Counted from the stretch's first letter, positions 42,387 through 53,346 are shown. The stretch: 64,000 nucleotides of DNA from Naumovozyma dairenensis CBS 421 (GCF_000227115.2 NC_016483.1:310001-374000); one strand, 5' to 3'. The notes: generated by a model not told the origin, from the letters alone. Numbers and translations: made by a program.

Positions 42387-45300
42387 ATGCATTTATGGCC
42401 ATTCAGTCCACCTCAACTTCTTAAAGTGTCCCCTAGATCAACAGCACTCTCCAACGAACAGATTAACGATAATGAAATAAAACAATGTCTCACATTACCT
42501 CAATCTAACGTAACAATTTTTCTACATCCATGTAGAGTTCAAATTTACAATTTCAAACCATTCGCCTTGGTAGCATCCCATGAAAGAACTCAAAAATCAA
42601 TAGATGAATTTGGTCAGAATAAATTCATGGTAAGTTCAACATCCTTCTCACACCCAATCAAAGGATTAATGAATGAGGAAGAAACTATAAATATAACTGC
42701 TTCGTTACAAAGGAAATCTATAGTCTATGTGATTACTGAAAAGAACTACATTCTAATTTATCAAATCTTGAAAAATTCATCTAATGTAACCATCTTCCAA
42801 GACTATGGTATTCTTGATTTAGGTTCCAGTTTTTCTAAGGAACCATTGAGCAACGAATTTGCTATCAGCCAAGATAGTAATGATGATGGTAATGATGATA
42901 CAGATGATGATACGTTGACCGTTTATGATAAAAACAACACTTCAAAGATTATCCAAAATGGGTATATTGTATCTAAGGCTAAGGGATTTTTGAATTTTCT
43001 TACCAATACTCAAGACGATTTAGCTGAATTACCAGTGAAAAGATTGGAACTTCGTTTGAAAGTGGTATTGAAGTTTGATTATGAAATTTTAGATGTGGTT
43101 GGCTTCAAGAGATTTGCCAAAATCGGAGATGGGAAATTTGAAGAAAATTTACTTATATTGTTCCCTCATGGATTGCAAATCCTTAATCTAATAGATTTCA
43201 AATTAAATAAGAGTCACCTTATAAATATTAAAGACTCTAAAAGGATTTGTATTTTACAAAATCAATTGTTTGTAATTGCTGAAGACAAAGAGAAAAATAA
43301 AATTACCATACATGAAATTGATGCAGAAAATCAAAAAACAGAAGAAATAACCATCGATGGTACTTCAAAACCATTTAAGTCATGCTTTACATTTAATAAG
43401 AGAATTGTTTTCATACACGAGAATATTGTCAGATTTTATGATCCTATCAAGAAGAAACTCTCTCATTCATGGAATACCTCAACGAAGAATAATATTTGTA
43501 AACCTTTGAATGATGATGTACTCTTGGTAATTTCAGAAGAAAACAATTTCTACGTATTTACAAAGTTTGGTAACCAATTAGTTTCATATGAGAAAACCCA
43601 TGAATCAGATAAACAACCTGCACTTAATTATTCAGATTTTTCATTTTGCAATAAAACATTAATAACCACATCAAAGAATGGAGATTATAAAATATGGCCA
43701 TATTGGGAAGAATCCAAACAGCCATTTTCTGATTTCCGTACCACAAAACCATACATTTTGCATAATAATAAAAATGAAATATTATTATATTCCCCAACAA
43801 ATGAATCTACATCAAATAAAGATATTTTCCAATCTATACGGTTACCGACAAAAACAATAAATAACTACTACCCTCTAGTTAGACTTAATTCCACATCAAA
43901 ACTTTTGTCCACATTTATTGCGAATAAGAATTTATTGTTAATATATAATACCGACACCAATAATTGGTATAATTTCCCACATGTTACGATCCTAGATATG
44001 CAATGGTTGGGCCATACATATTTAGTTTGCTATGCACAGAAAGAAGATGGATCGAGATCAATTCAATGTTTAAATTTTCCCTTACAAAACTTAGGAAACC
44101 GTGAATTTTCTGATTTAATTATTTGGGAATATGATTTAACTGAAGACATGAACGTTATTAGTATCCATGTGAACAGTTTGTTTAAATATAAGCTATTGAA
44201 ATTGAAGAATAAAGATGAAAAAAACTCTACTACACCAAATGAAGTTTTTTTCAAGACTGCTGAAATTATACTGATTACTAATCACGAACTTATTGTACTT
44301 GATGTTATATCTACAATCCATTTATCTGGAATCAATATCATTAAGAAATTGCATCAATTTGCTAGAGTGACTCTTCCTGAAGATATCGATGGAAGAGATA
44401 TCAAATGGGTCACGAATTATAGAGATGGATTATTATTTTTGTCAGATGATAAGATATTTAAGATTGAGAAAATAGCTAGTGAGGAATGGCTATCTGTAAT
44501 GTTACTGGAGAAGGTGGAAAGAATAATCGATGTTCTTCGAGAAGAGATTTATCTAATCCATGAGAATAAATATACTATCTATAGATTAGATGATTTATGG
44601 GATGATAAAGAACCAATATTGACAATTCCAGTGGAAGAAAATTCATATATTATATCTGCCTCCCCAGGAACAGCAACAGCTTATACATTGGAATGTGTCT
44701 TCACAGAGGGTTCATCTAGATTAGTAGTGAAACATGACATTTATTTGGATAAAGTTATATGTGCAAAGATAGAGCAAGAGGTAGATCCGGAGGAAATTAC
44801 AATTGAGTTCCGTCAATTGAAACATTACAATTTTGCCCTAGAGAAAATCCTATCCTCTAAAATGCTATCGGATGATCCGTTGGATAAGATAATAGCGCTG
44901 ATAAAATACAGTGATGAATTCGGTGATCCTACCAAACATACCAACTTGCTTGAGATTGTAAGCAACTGTTTAAGGAAGATTGAGACAAAGTACTGGAATA
45001 AACTATTTACCAGCTTGCAAATGACCCCTAGGGACCTATTAGGATATTGCATTGATGGTAATGAATCCAGGATATTGGGGATATTATTTTTGGTGTTTCT
45101 AAATTATGATGAAACGGATCTTGTACAAGATTTGAAGAAAAATGCTTCTACTTCAGGAACCGAAACAATTCCTGAAGATGAAACCGTTACACAGTACAAA
45201 ACAGATAATTCTGTAGTTAGTCTAGTGAAAGATGAAGAACTAATGTTACAAATACTTCGTGTATTAGTTACTAGTGCCGCAACAGCAACGGATGCAACAA

Positions 45301-45410
45301 AGGCTGTCGACGCGTGGGATATGTGTTTCCAGTTAGCCAGACTAATGAAAGAACTAGATAAAGAGAATAATACTCAATTAGTTCAAGACGCTATGAAAAT
45401 GTTCCAGTGA
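42387..45410 (+). CDS. RIC1: Ric1, subunit of the Ypt6 GTPase exchange factor
   Basis: A 1007-residue Golgi-peripheral protein that with Rgp1 forms the guanine nucleotide exchange factor for the Rab GTPase Ypt6, needed for retrograde traffic to the trans-Golgi. The N-terminus MHLWPFSPPQLLKVSP is characteristic of Ric1. The first ~700 residues have WD40/beta-propeller-like alternation without strict GH-WD repeats. An acidic Asp-rich loop (NDDGNDDTDDDTLT) interrupts it near residue 165. The C-terminal ~250 residues are helical and hold the conserved RIC1 domain. S. cerevisiae Ric1 is 1056 aa. Adjacent COX12 and AFB1-like genes match YLR038-YLR040. Confidence 0.93.
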   Translation: MHLWPFSPPQLLKVSPRSTALSNEQINDNEIKQCLTLPQSNVTIFLHPCRVQIYNFKPFALVASHERTQKSIDEFGQNKFMVSSTSFSHPIKGLMNEEETINITASLQRKSIVYVITEKNYILIYQILKNSSNVTIFQDYGILDLGSSFSKEPLSNEFAISQDSNDDGNDDTDDDTLTVYDKNNTSKIIQNGYIVSKAKGFLNFLTNTQDDLAELPVKRLELRLKVVLKFDYEILDVVGFKRFAKIGDGKFEENLLILFPHGLQILNLIDFKLNKSHLINIKDSKRICILQNQLFVIAEDKEKNKITIHEIDAENQKTEEITIDGTSKPFKSCFTFNKRIVFIHENIVRFYDPIKKKLSHSWNTSTKNNICKPLNDDVLLVISEENNFYVFTKFGNQLVSYEKTHESDKQPALNYSDFSFCNKTLITTSKNGDYKIWPYWEESKQPFSDFRTTKPYILHNNKNEILLYSPTNESTSNKDIFQSIRLPTKTINNYYPLVRLNSTSKLLSTFIANKNLLLIYNTDTNNWYNFPHVTILDMQWLGHTYLVCYAQKEDGSRSIQCLNFPLQNLGNREFSDLIIWEYDLTEDMNVISIHVNSLFKYKLLKLKNKDEKNSTTPNEVFFKTAEIILITNHELIVLDVISTIHLSGINIIKKLHQFARVTLPEDIDGRDIKWVTNYRDGLLFLSDDKIFKIEKIASEEWLSVMLLEKVERIIDVLREEIYLIHENKYTIYRLDDLWDDKEPILTIPVEENSYIISASPGTATAYTLECVFTEGSSRLVVKHDIYLDKVICAKIEQEVDPEEITIEFRQLKHYNFALEKILSSKMLSDDPLDKIIALIKYSDEFGDPTKHTNLLEIVSNCLRKIETKYWNKLFTSLQMTPRDLLGYCIDGNESRILGILFLVFLNYDETDLVQDLKKNASTSGTETIPEDETVTQYKTDNSVVSLVKDEELMLQILRVLVTSAATATDATKAVDAWDMCFQLARLMKELDKENNTQLVQDAMKMFQ

Positions 45411-45882
45411 GACATCGATGACACATGAAACATTTTTTCTATACATAATGAATATTAAATGTATAACTTCTACGATCAAACCTTAATAATTAATTACCTG
45501 TTTGCGCACAGTATATAAAATAAATGAAAATAAGCTTACTATGAAGTAGGATATGTAGATTCCGTGATACTTATTGCTACAATCGACTGTAATCCATACC
45601 GTTTGCTGACGCATTTCGAATGAACCAATAACATTCAGGAAATTATAGCTGGGCGGCTTTCTCGGAGCTTCTGCCCGATAACTCACCCGCACACCAGAAT
45701 TACTTTAACAAGTAGCTCTTTAGCATATAGACAATATTGCAAGACCCCTTATAAGAGAGGAACAACTAATTGTCACAATATATATTATTTCCTCTCATAA
45801 CCCTTTGTCATTAGTTGCCAACCATTCCTAGTAAGAGGATAACACTTAAAACACATTTTTTAACAAAACAATAATCACTATA
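45411..45882 (+). promoter_or_regulatory. COX12 upstream region with a Hap2/3/4-type CCAAT box
   Basis: ACCAATAA at 45624-45631 fits the yeast Hap complex site (ACCAATNA), about 255 bp before COX12. Haem- and carbon-source-dependent control is expected for a cytochrome oxidase subunit. Confidence 0.5.
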
Positions 45883-46158
45883 ATGTCCGAAGTGGAAGAC
45901 ATACAAGAATTCAATAAGGAAGACGAATCTCCGTTACATACAGTTGGTTTTGATCCAAGATTTCCTCAACAGAATCAAACTAGACATTGCTGGCAAGCGT
46001 ACGTGGATTATCACAAATGTATCAATATAAAAGGTGAAGAATTTGCTCCATGTAAAGTGTTCTGGAAAACTTATCAATCTTTATGCCCAGTGGATTGGAT
46101 TGAAAAATGGGATGAACAAAGGGAAAAAGGTATCTTTGCCGGTGATATTAACCCATGA
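45883..46158 (+). CDS. COX12: Cytochrome c oxidase subunit VIb
   Basis: A 91-residue intermembrane-space subunit of complex IV, needed for assembly. The twin-cysteine CHCH fold is clear: Cx9C (CWQAYVDYHKC) and Cx10C (CKVFWKTYQSLC), oxidised by the Mia40 pathway. SPLHTVGFDPRFPQQNQT and DWIEKWDEQREKGIFAGDI are near-identical to S. cerevisiae (83 aa); the extra length is an N-terminal acidic extension (MSEVEDIQEFNKEDE). There is no cleavable presequence, as usual for this import route. Confidence 0.97.
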   Translation: MSEVEDIQEFNKEDESPLHTVGFDPRFPQQNQTRHCWQAYVDYHKCINIKGEEFAPCKVFWKTYQSLCPVDWIEKWDEQREKGIFAGDINP

Positions 46159-46777
46159 TTGATTACCGGAACGGTTGAATAAATTCAATATATTCTTAGG
46201 GTTATAACCTCTTGTTTTTTTGTTAGAGTTTGAGGGGAAAAATAAAACGTTTTTCTATCTATTTATTAATTTATTTATTTAGATTACTCTTTATGAAGGG
46301 TGCACGATTACTACTACTACTATTATTATTATATATTAGGATAACTTTACCATCAAGATTTAAAAATATTACTTACTAAACAACTTAAGTGAACTTTTTA
46401 TAGCTAAATACAACTAAATCGTGATCTTAATGCGGTGATGGTTTGATGTTTTCCCTAGAATAGTTACTTATTATATATTCTACCAACATCTGTACAAGCT
46501 TATAATCAAATTTATTCGACGAAGCATTATTTCCCTTCGTGGTCTTTTTAGTAATGAAACTGTTTATGATATTATTCGTACTCAATCGATCAAGTTCTGT
46601 GTTTACTACAATATCTATGAGTTATAGCAGGGGTTTCTCGAACTAAATATTATATGGAGGCGAAAACCGAAACTAGTAAAAAGAGCCTGGACAGAAGAAG
46701 GTCTACAAAAAACAACAGAATGGAAACAAGGGAAAAGAAACCACTTTCCTCCTTTCTTTCAATGGTACGAAGGAGAG
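46159..46777 (+). other. Gap between COX12 and MLH2
   Basis: These 619 bp contain ATTT and ATT triplet-rich tracts near 46256-46335 and the MLH2 promoter. An out-of-frame upstream ATG at 46762 begins an 8-codon ORF ending at 46788, overlapping the MLH2 start. Confidence 0.5.
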
Positions 46778-49018
46778 ATGGCAATTAAAGAAATATCAAC
46801 AAATTCAAAATGGAAAATTGTTTCAAGTTCCTTTATATTAGGCCCAACTTCTGTTGTTCATGAATTACTAGATAATAGTGTAGATTCCGGTGCTACAACC
46901 ATATACATAGATGTAGATTCAAAAACTGGAGGTTGTGAATATATTTCAGTGAAAGATAACGGTTCTGGTGTAGAGAAAGATGATAGATCTGTAATGTGTC
47001 TAAATCATACTACTTCCAAAATTGAAAATTTTGAGGATCTTTCAAATTTATCTAGTTTGGGATTCAGAGGGGAAGCATTGTTTATGATTGCTAATTTATG
47101 TACAGATAAAGGTTCTATGGAAATTGCAACAAGAACTGAAAATGAGCCTATAGGAGAGAAATGGTTTGTTCAAAAAAATGGATCTATTCTTAATGATAAA
47201 AGGTATAAGACATCCTATGGTACTGGTACTACAATTACGGTAAGGAAGCTTCTAGGTGGATTGAGAGCAAGATACATTGATATGTCAGAAAAATCAAGGA
47301 AAAGTATAGATGAAATTAAACAAATGATAAATCATTATTCTTTAAATTATAGGTCAATCAGATTTTGCTTTTCATTAGTATCATTAGACAAGAATGGTAA
47401 AATAACCCAGAAACAGTTACAACAATCAATGGATATAAAACTTTCCAAAGTAAGAGCATTATCTTTCTTATTGAAACTGCGGAAACCAATAGCAACTAAT
47501 TTCATAGGCTTTGACAAACTTGAAGTAAATGACAAGGTTAGTCTCGAGGTAATACTCCCGACGATGAGACCAGAATCTGATATTATAAATGTGAAAAAGC
47601 CGTTAAGGTTCCTTTCGTTAAATAATAGAGCAATGTCTCTTCAATTAGAAATTGGTCATTCCATCAATAAATTGCTTAATTCATTATACAAAAGTTTTCA
47701 AATGTTAAATCCCATAGTTTGGTATATCAATCTAAATTGTGACCCCAAGTTAATTGACTTCAATATTGAGCCTGAAAAGAATGATGCTTTATTCAAAGAT
47801 TTTGATTTTATATTAGAACAAATAAAGGCATGTCTAAAGGAATTTATCATGGATAAATTAGATATTGGGGAAGAGGAGGATAGATCACTAGAATTCAGAA
47901 ATACAAAACCATTACCAGAAACAGAAACTGGTTCGCAAGCCATACCAATTGATATATCAGAACCGGAAAAAACCACAAATAGAAATATATCTCGACATTC
48001 TCCAGTTTTTAATGAACAAAGTATAACAATGGTAGACCATATAATAGATAATGAAGCCGAACCTCATGCCTTTGGAAAACAAATTGAAAGCAGATCCGGT
48101 TCGGGTGGAAGTTTATCTGAAATAACTGTCATTGATGCAATTGAGACCGGAGTGCCGAATGCAAGAATAAATGGAAGATCTATTACAAATGGGTCCATGA
48201 TTTCAGAAGAAGGTAACTGGTCACATAATCTACATGATGAACCACTTTCAGAAGACCAAGATCCTAGATTAGATGCCCAGAATAAAGGGTCTTCTTCGTC
48301 GTTAACGTATAATTATCAAGAGACCGAATTGACCAATGAGGATTTAGAGTTATCTAAGGACGCATCTCTGTCGAATCCATTTATTATAGCGAAGATGAAA
48401 AATATTGGTAAAAAACAGAATCCTAAAAACAAATTGAATTCCATTTCCAGTTTCAATGTCAATTCGTTACCAGAGAAGCCAACAACAATGATCAATAAAG
48501 ATGTACAACTTAAAAAATTAAGAGAAGTCAATGGGAATGGACCAAATCCATCACAAAAGTCTCTCTCTCAAAGTGTTTTTAATTTAGATGATACAAGAAT
48601 CTTTAAGAGACAAGCAGATGGAATAGAAGAGCATACAGAACAAGAAAATAGTATAACGAAACGCTATCGCTTAGCGGATAAATTGGATACTAATGTAACG
48701 GGAAAACGTATAGGGAAAACTGAAACTCAAAAGGTGAAAGTGGTGGCCACTAAAAAAAAGCATCGGAATAAAAAACTGTCTATGTTTTCAGAATTTACAA
48801 ATAGTTATTCTATCCGTATTCTTTATAAAAGCTTGAATATGATGGAATTATCGAAAGTATCCAAGGAGGCAGAAAGAATATTGACGGCACATGAAGATGA
48901 GAGGCCGTCTAAGATGTTGCTAGCTCAACTTCGAGATACTAATAAAACCATAGGAAAAAAGTATAATTTGAAGAGATCTAACCGAGGCTGGTACATTTAT
49001 GGCACGGGGCCCCCATGA
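46778..49018 (+). CDS. MLH2: MutL homolog Mlh2
   Basis: A 746-residue MutL family protein that pairs with Mlh1, assists mismatch repair as an accessory factor and limits meiotic gene-conversion tract length. The N-terminal GHKL ATPase shows motif I HELLDNSVDSGA, motif II VKDNGSGV and LGFRGEAL, with HTTSKI between. The usual MutL IAAGEVV start is degenerate here (SSSFILGPTSVV), as in S. cerevisiae Mlh2. The linker (residues ~390-650) is polar and low complexity. The C-terminal dimerisation region is short and there is no endonuclease motif (DQHAxxER), in keeping with Mlh2. S. cerevisiae Mlh2 is 695 aa. The position before SMF3 matches YLR035C. Confidence 0.93.
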   Translation: MAIKEISTNSKWKIVSSSFILGPTSVVHELLDNSVDSGATTIYIDVDSKTGGCEYISVKDNGSGVEKDDRSVMCLNHTTSKIENFEDLSNLSSLGFRGEALFMIANLCTDKGSMEIATRTENEPIGEKWFVQKNGSILNDKRYKTSYGTGTTITVRKLLGGLRARYIDMSEKSRKSIDEIKQMINHYSLNYRSIRFCFSLVSLDKNGKITQKQLQQSMDIKLSKVRALSFLLKLRKPIATNFIGFDKLEVNDKVSLEVILPTMRPESDIINVKKPLRFLSLNNRAMSLQLEIGHSINKLLNSLYKSFQMLNPIVWYINLNCDPKLIDFNIEPEKNDALFKDFDFILEQIKACLKEFIMDKLDIGEEEDRSLEFRNTKPLPETETGSQAIPIDISEPEKTTNRNISRHSPVFNEQSITMVDHIIDNEAEPHAFGKQIESRSGSGGSLSEITVIDAIETGVPNARINGRSITNGSMISEEGNWSHNLHDEPLSEDQDPRLDAQNKGSSSSLTYNYQETELTNEDLELSKDASLSNPFIIAKMKNIGKKQNPKNKLNSISSFNVNSLPEKPTTMINKDVQLKKLREVNGNGPNPSQKSLSQSVFNLDDTRIFKRQADGIEEHTEQENSITKRYRLADKLDTNVTGKRIGKTETQKVKVVATKKKHRNKKLSMFSEFTNSYSIRILYKSLNMMELSKVSKEAERILTAHEDERPSKMLLAQLRDTNKTIGKKYNLKRSNRGWYIYGTGPP

Positions 49019-49925
49019 GAGAAAAGGGGCACCTTTAATAATGAGAATAGATACGTCCGTCGCTAACAACATATAACTGTATATGATATAACATACATGC
49101 ATAAATATTGTTTACTTTCCGTAAAAGGTAAAGGCAAATGACAGCCAATTATCGAAATATGTAAACAAGGAATAGGTAGGAATGAATTGATGCTGCCGGT
49201 CAAGTTGGTGGTGATGGTTGTTATCATTATTGTTGGCCCAACAACTACGTATATCACCATGGAAACCACTGGCTGTCTGAAAAGAGGGAGAAAAATTCCG
49301 AAATGACAATGGATGGCGATGAGAAAGAGCCAGCCGGCGAAGGCAAAAAATTTGGGTGCAATCTGTTGCGGTGCACGGAGGTAGGCTTTTAGGGTAAAGG
49401 AACGAGGGCCGTAATATTCAATAACTTCGCATCATAGTTATTTAACCCTTAACCAGAATAGTCACGCTCAAAGTCTCTAGGGCAGAATAGCTTTAACAAA
49501 ATAATACCCCTTTTACCGGGTAAAACATTAAAAAGATTTGATTACAATCGATTAATAAAAACCCTTATGTTTTTCTTTAAAAACCCGTCAGAAATCGGGT
49601 GCGACAAAAGCAAATGCTTCCGGAGACCCATTTTTTTCTTCCTTCTTAACGATTAGCGAACCCTTTTTGTAGCAATAATAATTAACGAACGAATTCTTTT
49701 TTTTTTTTTTTTTTTTTCAATACAAAAGGGAAGTCATCTCAAATTTGTAGCTTTCATATTAATCTATAAAAAGGTTTTTCATTCTTAAGTAGGACAAGTC
49801 AGTTAACATTCTGAAAGTTTCCGACTACTTCCCAAAAATATCCAGAGGAACGTTAACGTTTACTTTACGTAATCATCGGATCTAATAAAATTATAACCTT
49901 CATAATATACAAATACAACTAAACA
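49019..49925 (+). promoter_or_regulatory. SMF3 upstream region with two Aft-type iron sites and a T21 tract
   Basis: GGGTGCA (49354-49360) and GGGTGCG (49597-49603) are reverse complements of PyPuCACCC, the Aft1/Aft2 core, at about -570 and -325 from SMF3. A 21-base T run at 49697-49717 probably keeps the proximal promoter free of nucleosomes. SMF3 is induced by low iron in S. cerevisiae, so these sites fit the gene. Confidence 0.55.
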
Positions 49926-51353
49926 ATGTCATCCTCAATGGACGTGCTGCGAAAATTTGCTAAATTCGTTGGCCCAGGGATTATGGTCTCAGTGGCATAC
50001 ATGGATCCAGGGAATTACTCAACAAGTGTTTCCGGTGGTGCTCAATATAAATATAAATTACTATTTTCCATATTCATATCAAATTTATTCGCTATCGTTT
50101 TACAATGTCTATGTGTCAAATTAGGAACCGTAACAGGTTACGACTTGGCTGAAAACTGTCGTCGTAATTTACCAAGAAAAATTAATCTCACTTTATATTT
50201 CTTTGCTGAATTGGCTATCATCGCTACAGATCTAGCAGAAGTAGTAGGAACTGCTATTGCTTTACAGATCTTATTCGGTATTCCCTTAACATGGGGTGTC
50301 ATTCTAACTGTCCTAGATGTCCTCGTGATATTACTATTTTATAAACCAGAGGAACAATCTATGAAAAGAGTTAGACTATTTGAACTATTCGTTGGTACCC
50401 TTGTCATCGCTACATGCTTCTGCTTCTTACTAGAATTATTTAAAATCAACATTCCTCATAAGAAAACTTTATTCGAAGGATTTTTACCATCTAAGGTCAT
50501 CTTTGAAGACAAACAAGCGTTATACATTTCATTAGGTATTCTAGGTGCTACAGTTATGCCACATTCACTTTATTTGGGTTCATCTTTAGTTAAACCAAGA
50601 TTACAAGAACACGATATGAAGAAATATGGTAAAGTTGAAGCTCGTCCAAGTTTGAGTGCTATCAAATACAGTTTAAATTATGCTTATGCTGAATTAATCA
50701 TTTCTCTTTTCTTAATCGCCACATTCGTTAATTCAGCAATTTTGATCGTAGCAGGTGCATCTTTATTTGGACAACCAGACGCCGCTGATGCTGATTTGTT
50801 ATCAATTTACGAATTATTGGTACATTACATTTCACCTGCTGCAGGCTTAATCTTTGCATTAGCAATGTTATGTTCTGGCCAATCTGCCGGTATCATTTGT
50901 ACAATGGCAGGTCAAATCGTTTCTGAAGGTTTCCTTGAATGGTCATTACCCCCATGGGCAACGAGATTATGTACAAGATTAATCGCCATTATCCCATGTT
51001 TGTTCGTCACACTAACTATGGGTGAACGTGGTATTTCTGATATCTTAAACCTTTCTCAAGTCGTATTGTCATTGATTTTACCAATCGTCTCTGCTCCATT
51101 AATTTATTTCACAGCTTGTAGAAAATTAATGACTGTGCCAGATGTTTATGGTGAAAATAATGGAACTTTAGAGAATAACGATGCAGTTATTGATGAACAT
51201 ACACCATTAACTTTGGAACGTAAGAAACTAGAAGCTGATTTCACAAATAGTCGCTGGCTAACGTGGTTAGCTGTTTTAATTTGGGCTACCATTGGTGGTT
51301 TGAATTGTTACTTGGTAGGATCTTTCCTAATGGGTGCCGACGTTCATTTCTAA
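49926..51353 (+). CDS. SMF3: Vacuolar Nramp iron transporter Smf3
   Basis: A 475-residue Nramp divalent metal transporter that in S. cerevisiae exports iron from the vacuole to the cytosol. The metal-binding motifs are intact: DPGNYS in TM1 (near residue 27) and MPHSLYLGS in TM6 (near 209). About 11 hydrophobic segments are visible. The transport signature GQSAGIICTMAGQIVSEGF is present. A short N-terminus and length match Smf3 (473 aa) better than the longer Smf1 and Smf2. It converges on RSC58, as in YLR033-YLR034. Confidence 0.96.
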   Translation: MSSSMDVLRKFAKFVGPGIMVSVAYMDPGNYSTSVSGGAQYKYKLLFSIFISNLFAIVLQCLCVKLGTVTGYDLAENCRRNLPRKINLTLYFFAELAIIATDLAEVVGTAIALQILFGIPLTWGVILTVLDVLVILLFYKPEEQSMKRVRLFELFVGTLVIATCFCFLLELFKINIPHKKTLFEGFLPSKVIFEDKQALYISLGILGATVMPHSLYLGSSLVKPRLQEHDMKKYGKVEARPSLSAIKYSLNYAYAELIISLFLIATFVNSAILIVAGASLFGQPDAADADLLSIYELLVHYISPAAGLIFALAMLCSGQSAGIICTMAGQIVSEGFLEWSLPPWATRLCTRLIAIIPCLFVTLTMGERGISDILNLSQVVLSLILPIVSAPLIYFTACRKLMTVPDVYGENNGTLENNDAVIDEHTPLTLERKKLEADFTNSRWLTWLAVLIWATIGGLNCYLVGSFLMGADVHF

Positions 51354-51699
51354 TTTTCCAAAATACCTCCTCATGATATTTTACAGAAAAACAAACAAAC
51401 ATCAAATATATTCATTTGCCGAATATTATATAGACCGCATAGTATTACATTTTCATTTCTTATTTTTTCTTCTTTCTTTCTTTCTATAAAACTTTACATA
51501 TCAAAAGAACATTCAAAAACAAGACATAATCATAGAATAAAAATGCATAACAAACTTTGAGCGTATTCTACTAAGAAATTTATATACTTATCGCTGAAAA
51601 TTGAACTTAATAGTTGTTATCTGACTATAAAGTTATAAGACGGTCCACATTACAGACAGTTATAAGCCTCCTGATGCTTGTACTTATTACAAAACGATT
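51354..51699. other. Gap between convergent SMF3 and RSC58
   Basis: The 346-bp AT-rich 3' flanks contain a TTTC-rich run near 51462-51485 and no recognised gene. Confidence 0.6.
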
Positions 51700-53346
51700 T
51701 CATTTCCTGTGTCTTCTTTTCCTTGCATGTTGTGCCCTTATTACAGGAATATTACCACTATAGGTAGCTTGAACTATCGGGAAAGATTTACATAAGGATG
51801 GAAAAAAATCAGAAACTTGTTTTGCCAGTATTATTTCTTTCATCAATCTTTTAGCTTTGTGATATAATTGAGTTTCTTCTTCTGTAGGCTTAGTTACTCT
51901 ATTTGATACTCTCTTTTTACGTAAGTTTTGTATTTTCAATAATGTTTCATTGACTAATTTTTCTTGTCTGCCGTTTTTAAAAGATTCTATTTCATCTTGT
52001 CCTAGATAGTTTGATGGTGACCAGTTGAAAAGATTCTCTAGTTTGATAACCTTGGACTTACCTGATTTACCGCTCGTTTCCTTGTCGGCAGCGTTATCCG
52101 CCACTATACCATCTGGGGTTGGTTTAGTTCCATTTACTTCAGTCATGTCTAGCATTTTAGTTTCAGATCCAGCTCCGGCTCCCATATCACCTTCCATTTT
52201 CCTAGCATTAATAGTTGTCGTATCGGTAGTTATTGTAGTAGTATTATTTGTACTGCCGGTAATATTTGGCGTATTTACAGTGTTGGTAGGTGTCTCTATA
52301 GCATCCGCGGTACCTGGAGTATTGGTAGTTTTAGTGATGGCTGCAGCAACTGTAGTATCAGCAGTATTTGCAGGTTCAATGATAGTTTCTTCTTTATCCA
52401 ATTTTTCTTCCGAAGTTTCCTTCTCTTCCACTATTTTTTTCTCCTTTAGGATATTCATATAAGCAACTTTCTTTAGCCACGTTATACCACGGGTCGTAGA
52501 ATCGACGACAGTTCCGTCTTCTTTTAAAGTAGGTGCCCATGATTTATAATCATCATAGTTTAACCAAGTAGTAGTGGGTAAGTTATACCAATTTGGATGA
52601 CTAAAATTAGTCAACATGGTCGTAGGAGTCAAAGTTGGATCAGGTATATTACTTGTATTGGCTGCAACAAAACCTAATCTTGGTGCTTCCTCTTGTACAT
52701 TTGTTTGCGGTATAACGTTATTTATTTCAAAATTTGAATTTGGTAATTCATGGGGTCTCTTATCTAGATTGGATTTTGAGATGAGAGATGAGAAAAGATC
52801 CAAATCTTTTGTCTTAATATGATACGTCTGGGTCAAGGGAAGTTTATAATTCATTGAAACCTTAATAAAATCCTTACCGATAACATCATCAAGCTCTGTA
52901 TTGGTGCTAGTATCTGTTGAGTCAATATCATCGTTGGCATCTATTATCATACCAAGCTTATAACATTCTCTTAAAATTAGCTCGGTGGCAAAATGGTAGA
53001 ATTTGTCAACCATATAATAGTTTTTAGTCCCCTGTGGATAGTAGTGGATCAATAGGATACAAACTAAAGTGATGTCGTGATATAGTTTGTAAATTCCATG
53101 TTGTTCTGGAATATATTCCTTGTTGTCAAATTTTTCATTTATAGTGGTTAATGCCAATTTGTCCTCATTTCGAAGCACTCCTTCTAAGTTACTCCTATTC
53201 TTGATAAACTTGAAGTATGATTCATATATTTTGGCTGGAATCTCTTCATAGAATTTTGATGGAAATTTTTCGTCTAGTACATCACACTTAGTAGAAGCAG
53301 CCTTCAAAACAATCTGTAAATCTGCCAAAAGATCATCAGGTGACAT
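51700..53346 (-). CDS. RSC58: RSC chromatin-remodelling subunit Rsc58
   Basis: A 548-residue subunit of the RSC remodeller, essential in S. cerevisiae (502 aa). The N-terminal ~150 residues form the conserved degenerate bromodomain-like region (PSKFYEEIPAKIYESYFKFIK, HDITLVCILLIHYYPQGTKNY). A conserved block around NFSHPNWYNLPTTTWLNYDDY and SWAPT follows near residue 245-275. A long Thr/Asn/Ala-rich linker (~310-420, many TNT/TTT repeats) accounts for the extra length. The basic C-terminal part (LENLFNWSPSNYLGQDE; HARKRRHRK) is conserved. Located between SMF3 and RAD5/ECM16. Confidence 0.92.
   Translation of the reverse strand: MSPDDLLADLQIVLKAASTKCDVLDEKFPSKFYEEIPAKIYESYFKFIKNRSNLEGVLRNEDKLALTTINEKFDNKEYIPEQHGIYKLYHDITLVCILLIHYYPQGTKNYYMVDKFYHFATELILRECYKLGMIIDANDDIDSTDTSTNTELDDVIGKDFIKVSMNYKLPLTQTYHIKTKDLDLFSSLISKSNLDKRPHELPNSNFEINNVIPQTNVQEEAPRLGFVAANTSNIPDPTLTPTTMLTNFSHPNWYNLPTTTWLNYDDYKSWAPTLKEDGTVVDSTTRGITWLKKVAYMNILKEKKIVEEKETSEEKLDKEETIIEPANTADTTVAAAITKTTNTPGTADAIETPTNTVNTPNITGSTNNTTTITTDTTTINARKMEGDMGAGAGSETKMLDMTEVNGTKPTPDGIVADNAADKETSGKSGKSKVIKLENLFNWSPSNYLGQDEIESFKNGRQEKLVNETLLKIQNLRKKRVSNRVTKPTEEETQLYHKAKRLMKEIILAKQVSDFFPSLCKSFPIVQATYSGNIPVIRAQHARKRRHRK

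Noticed and set aside
49280..49310. TTCCGAAA string as a centromere CDEIII
   Set aside because: The flanks do not match CDEIII, and no CDEI (RTCACRTG) plus AT-rich CDEII is placed beside it.
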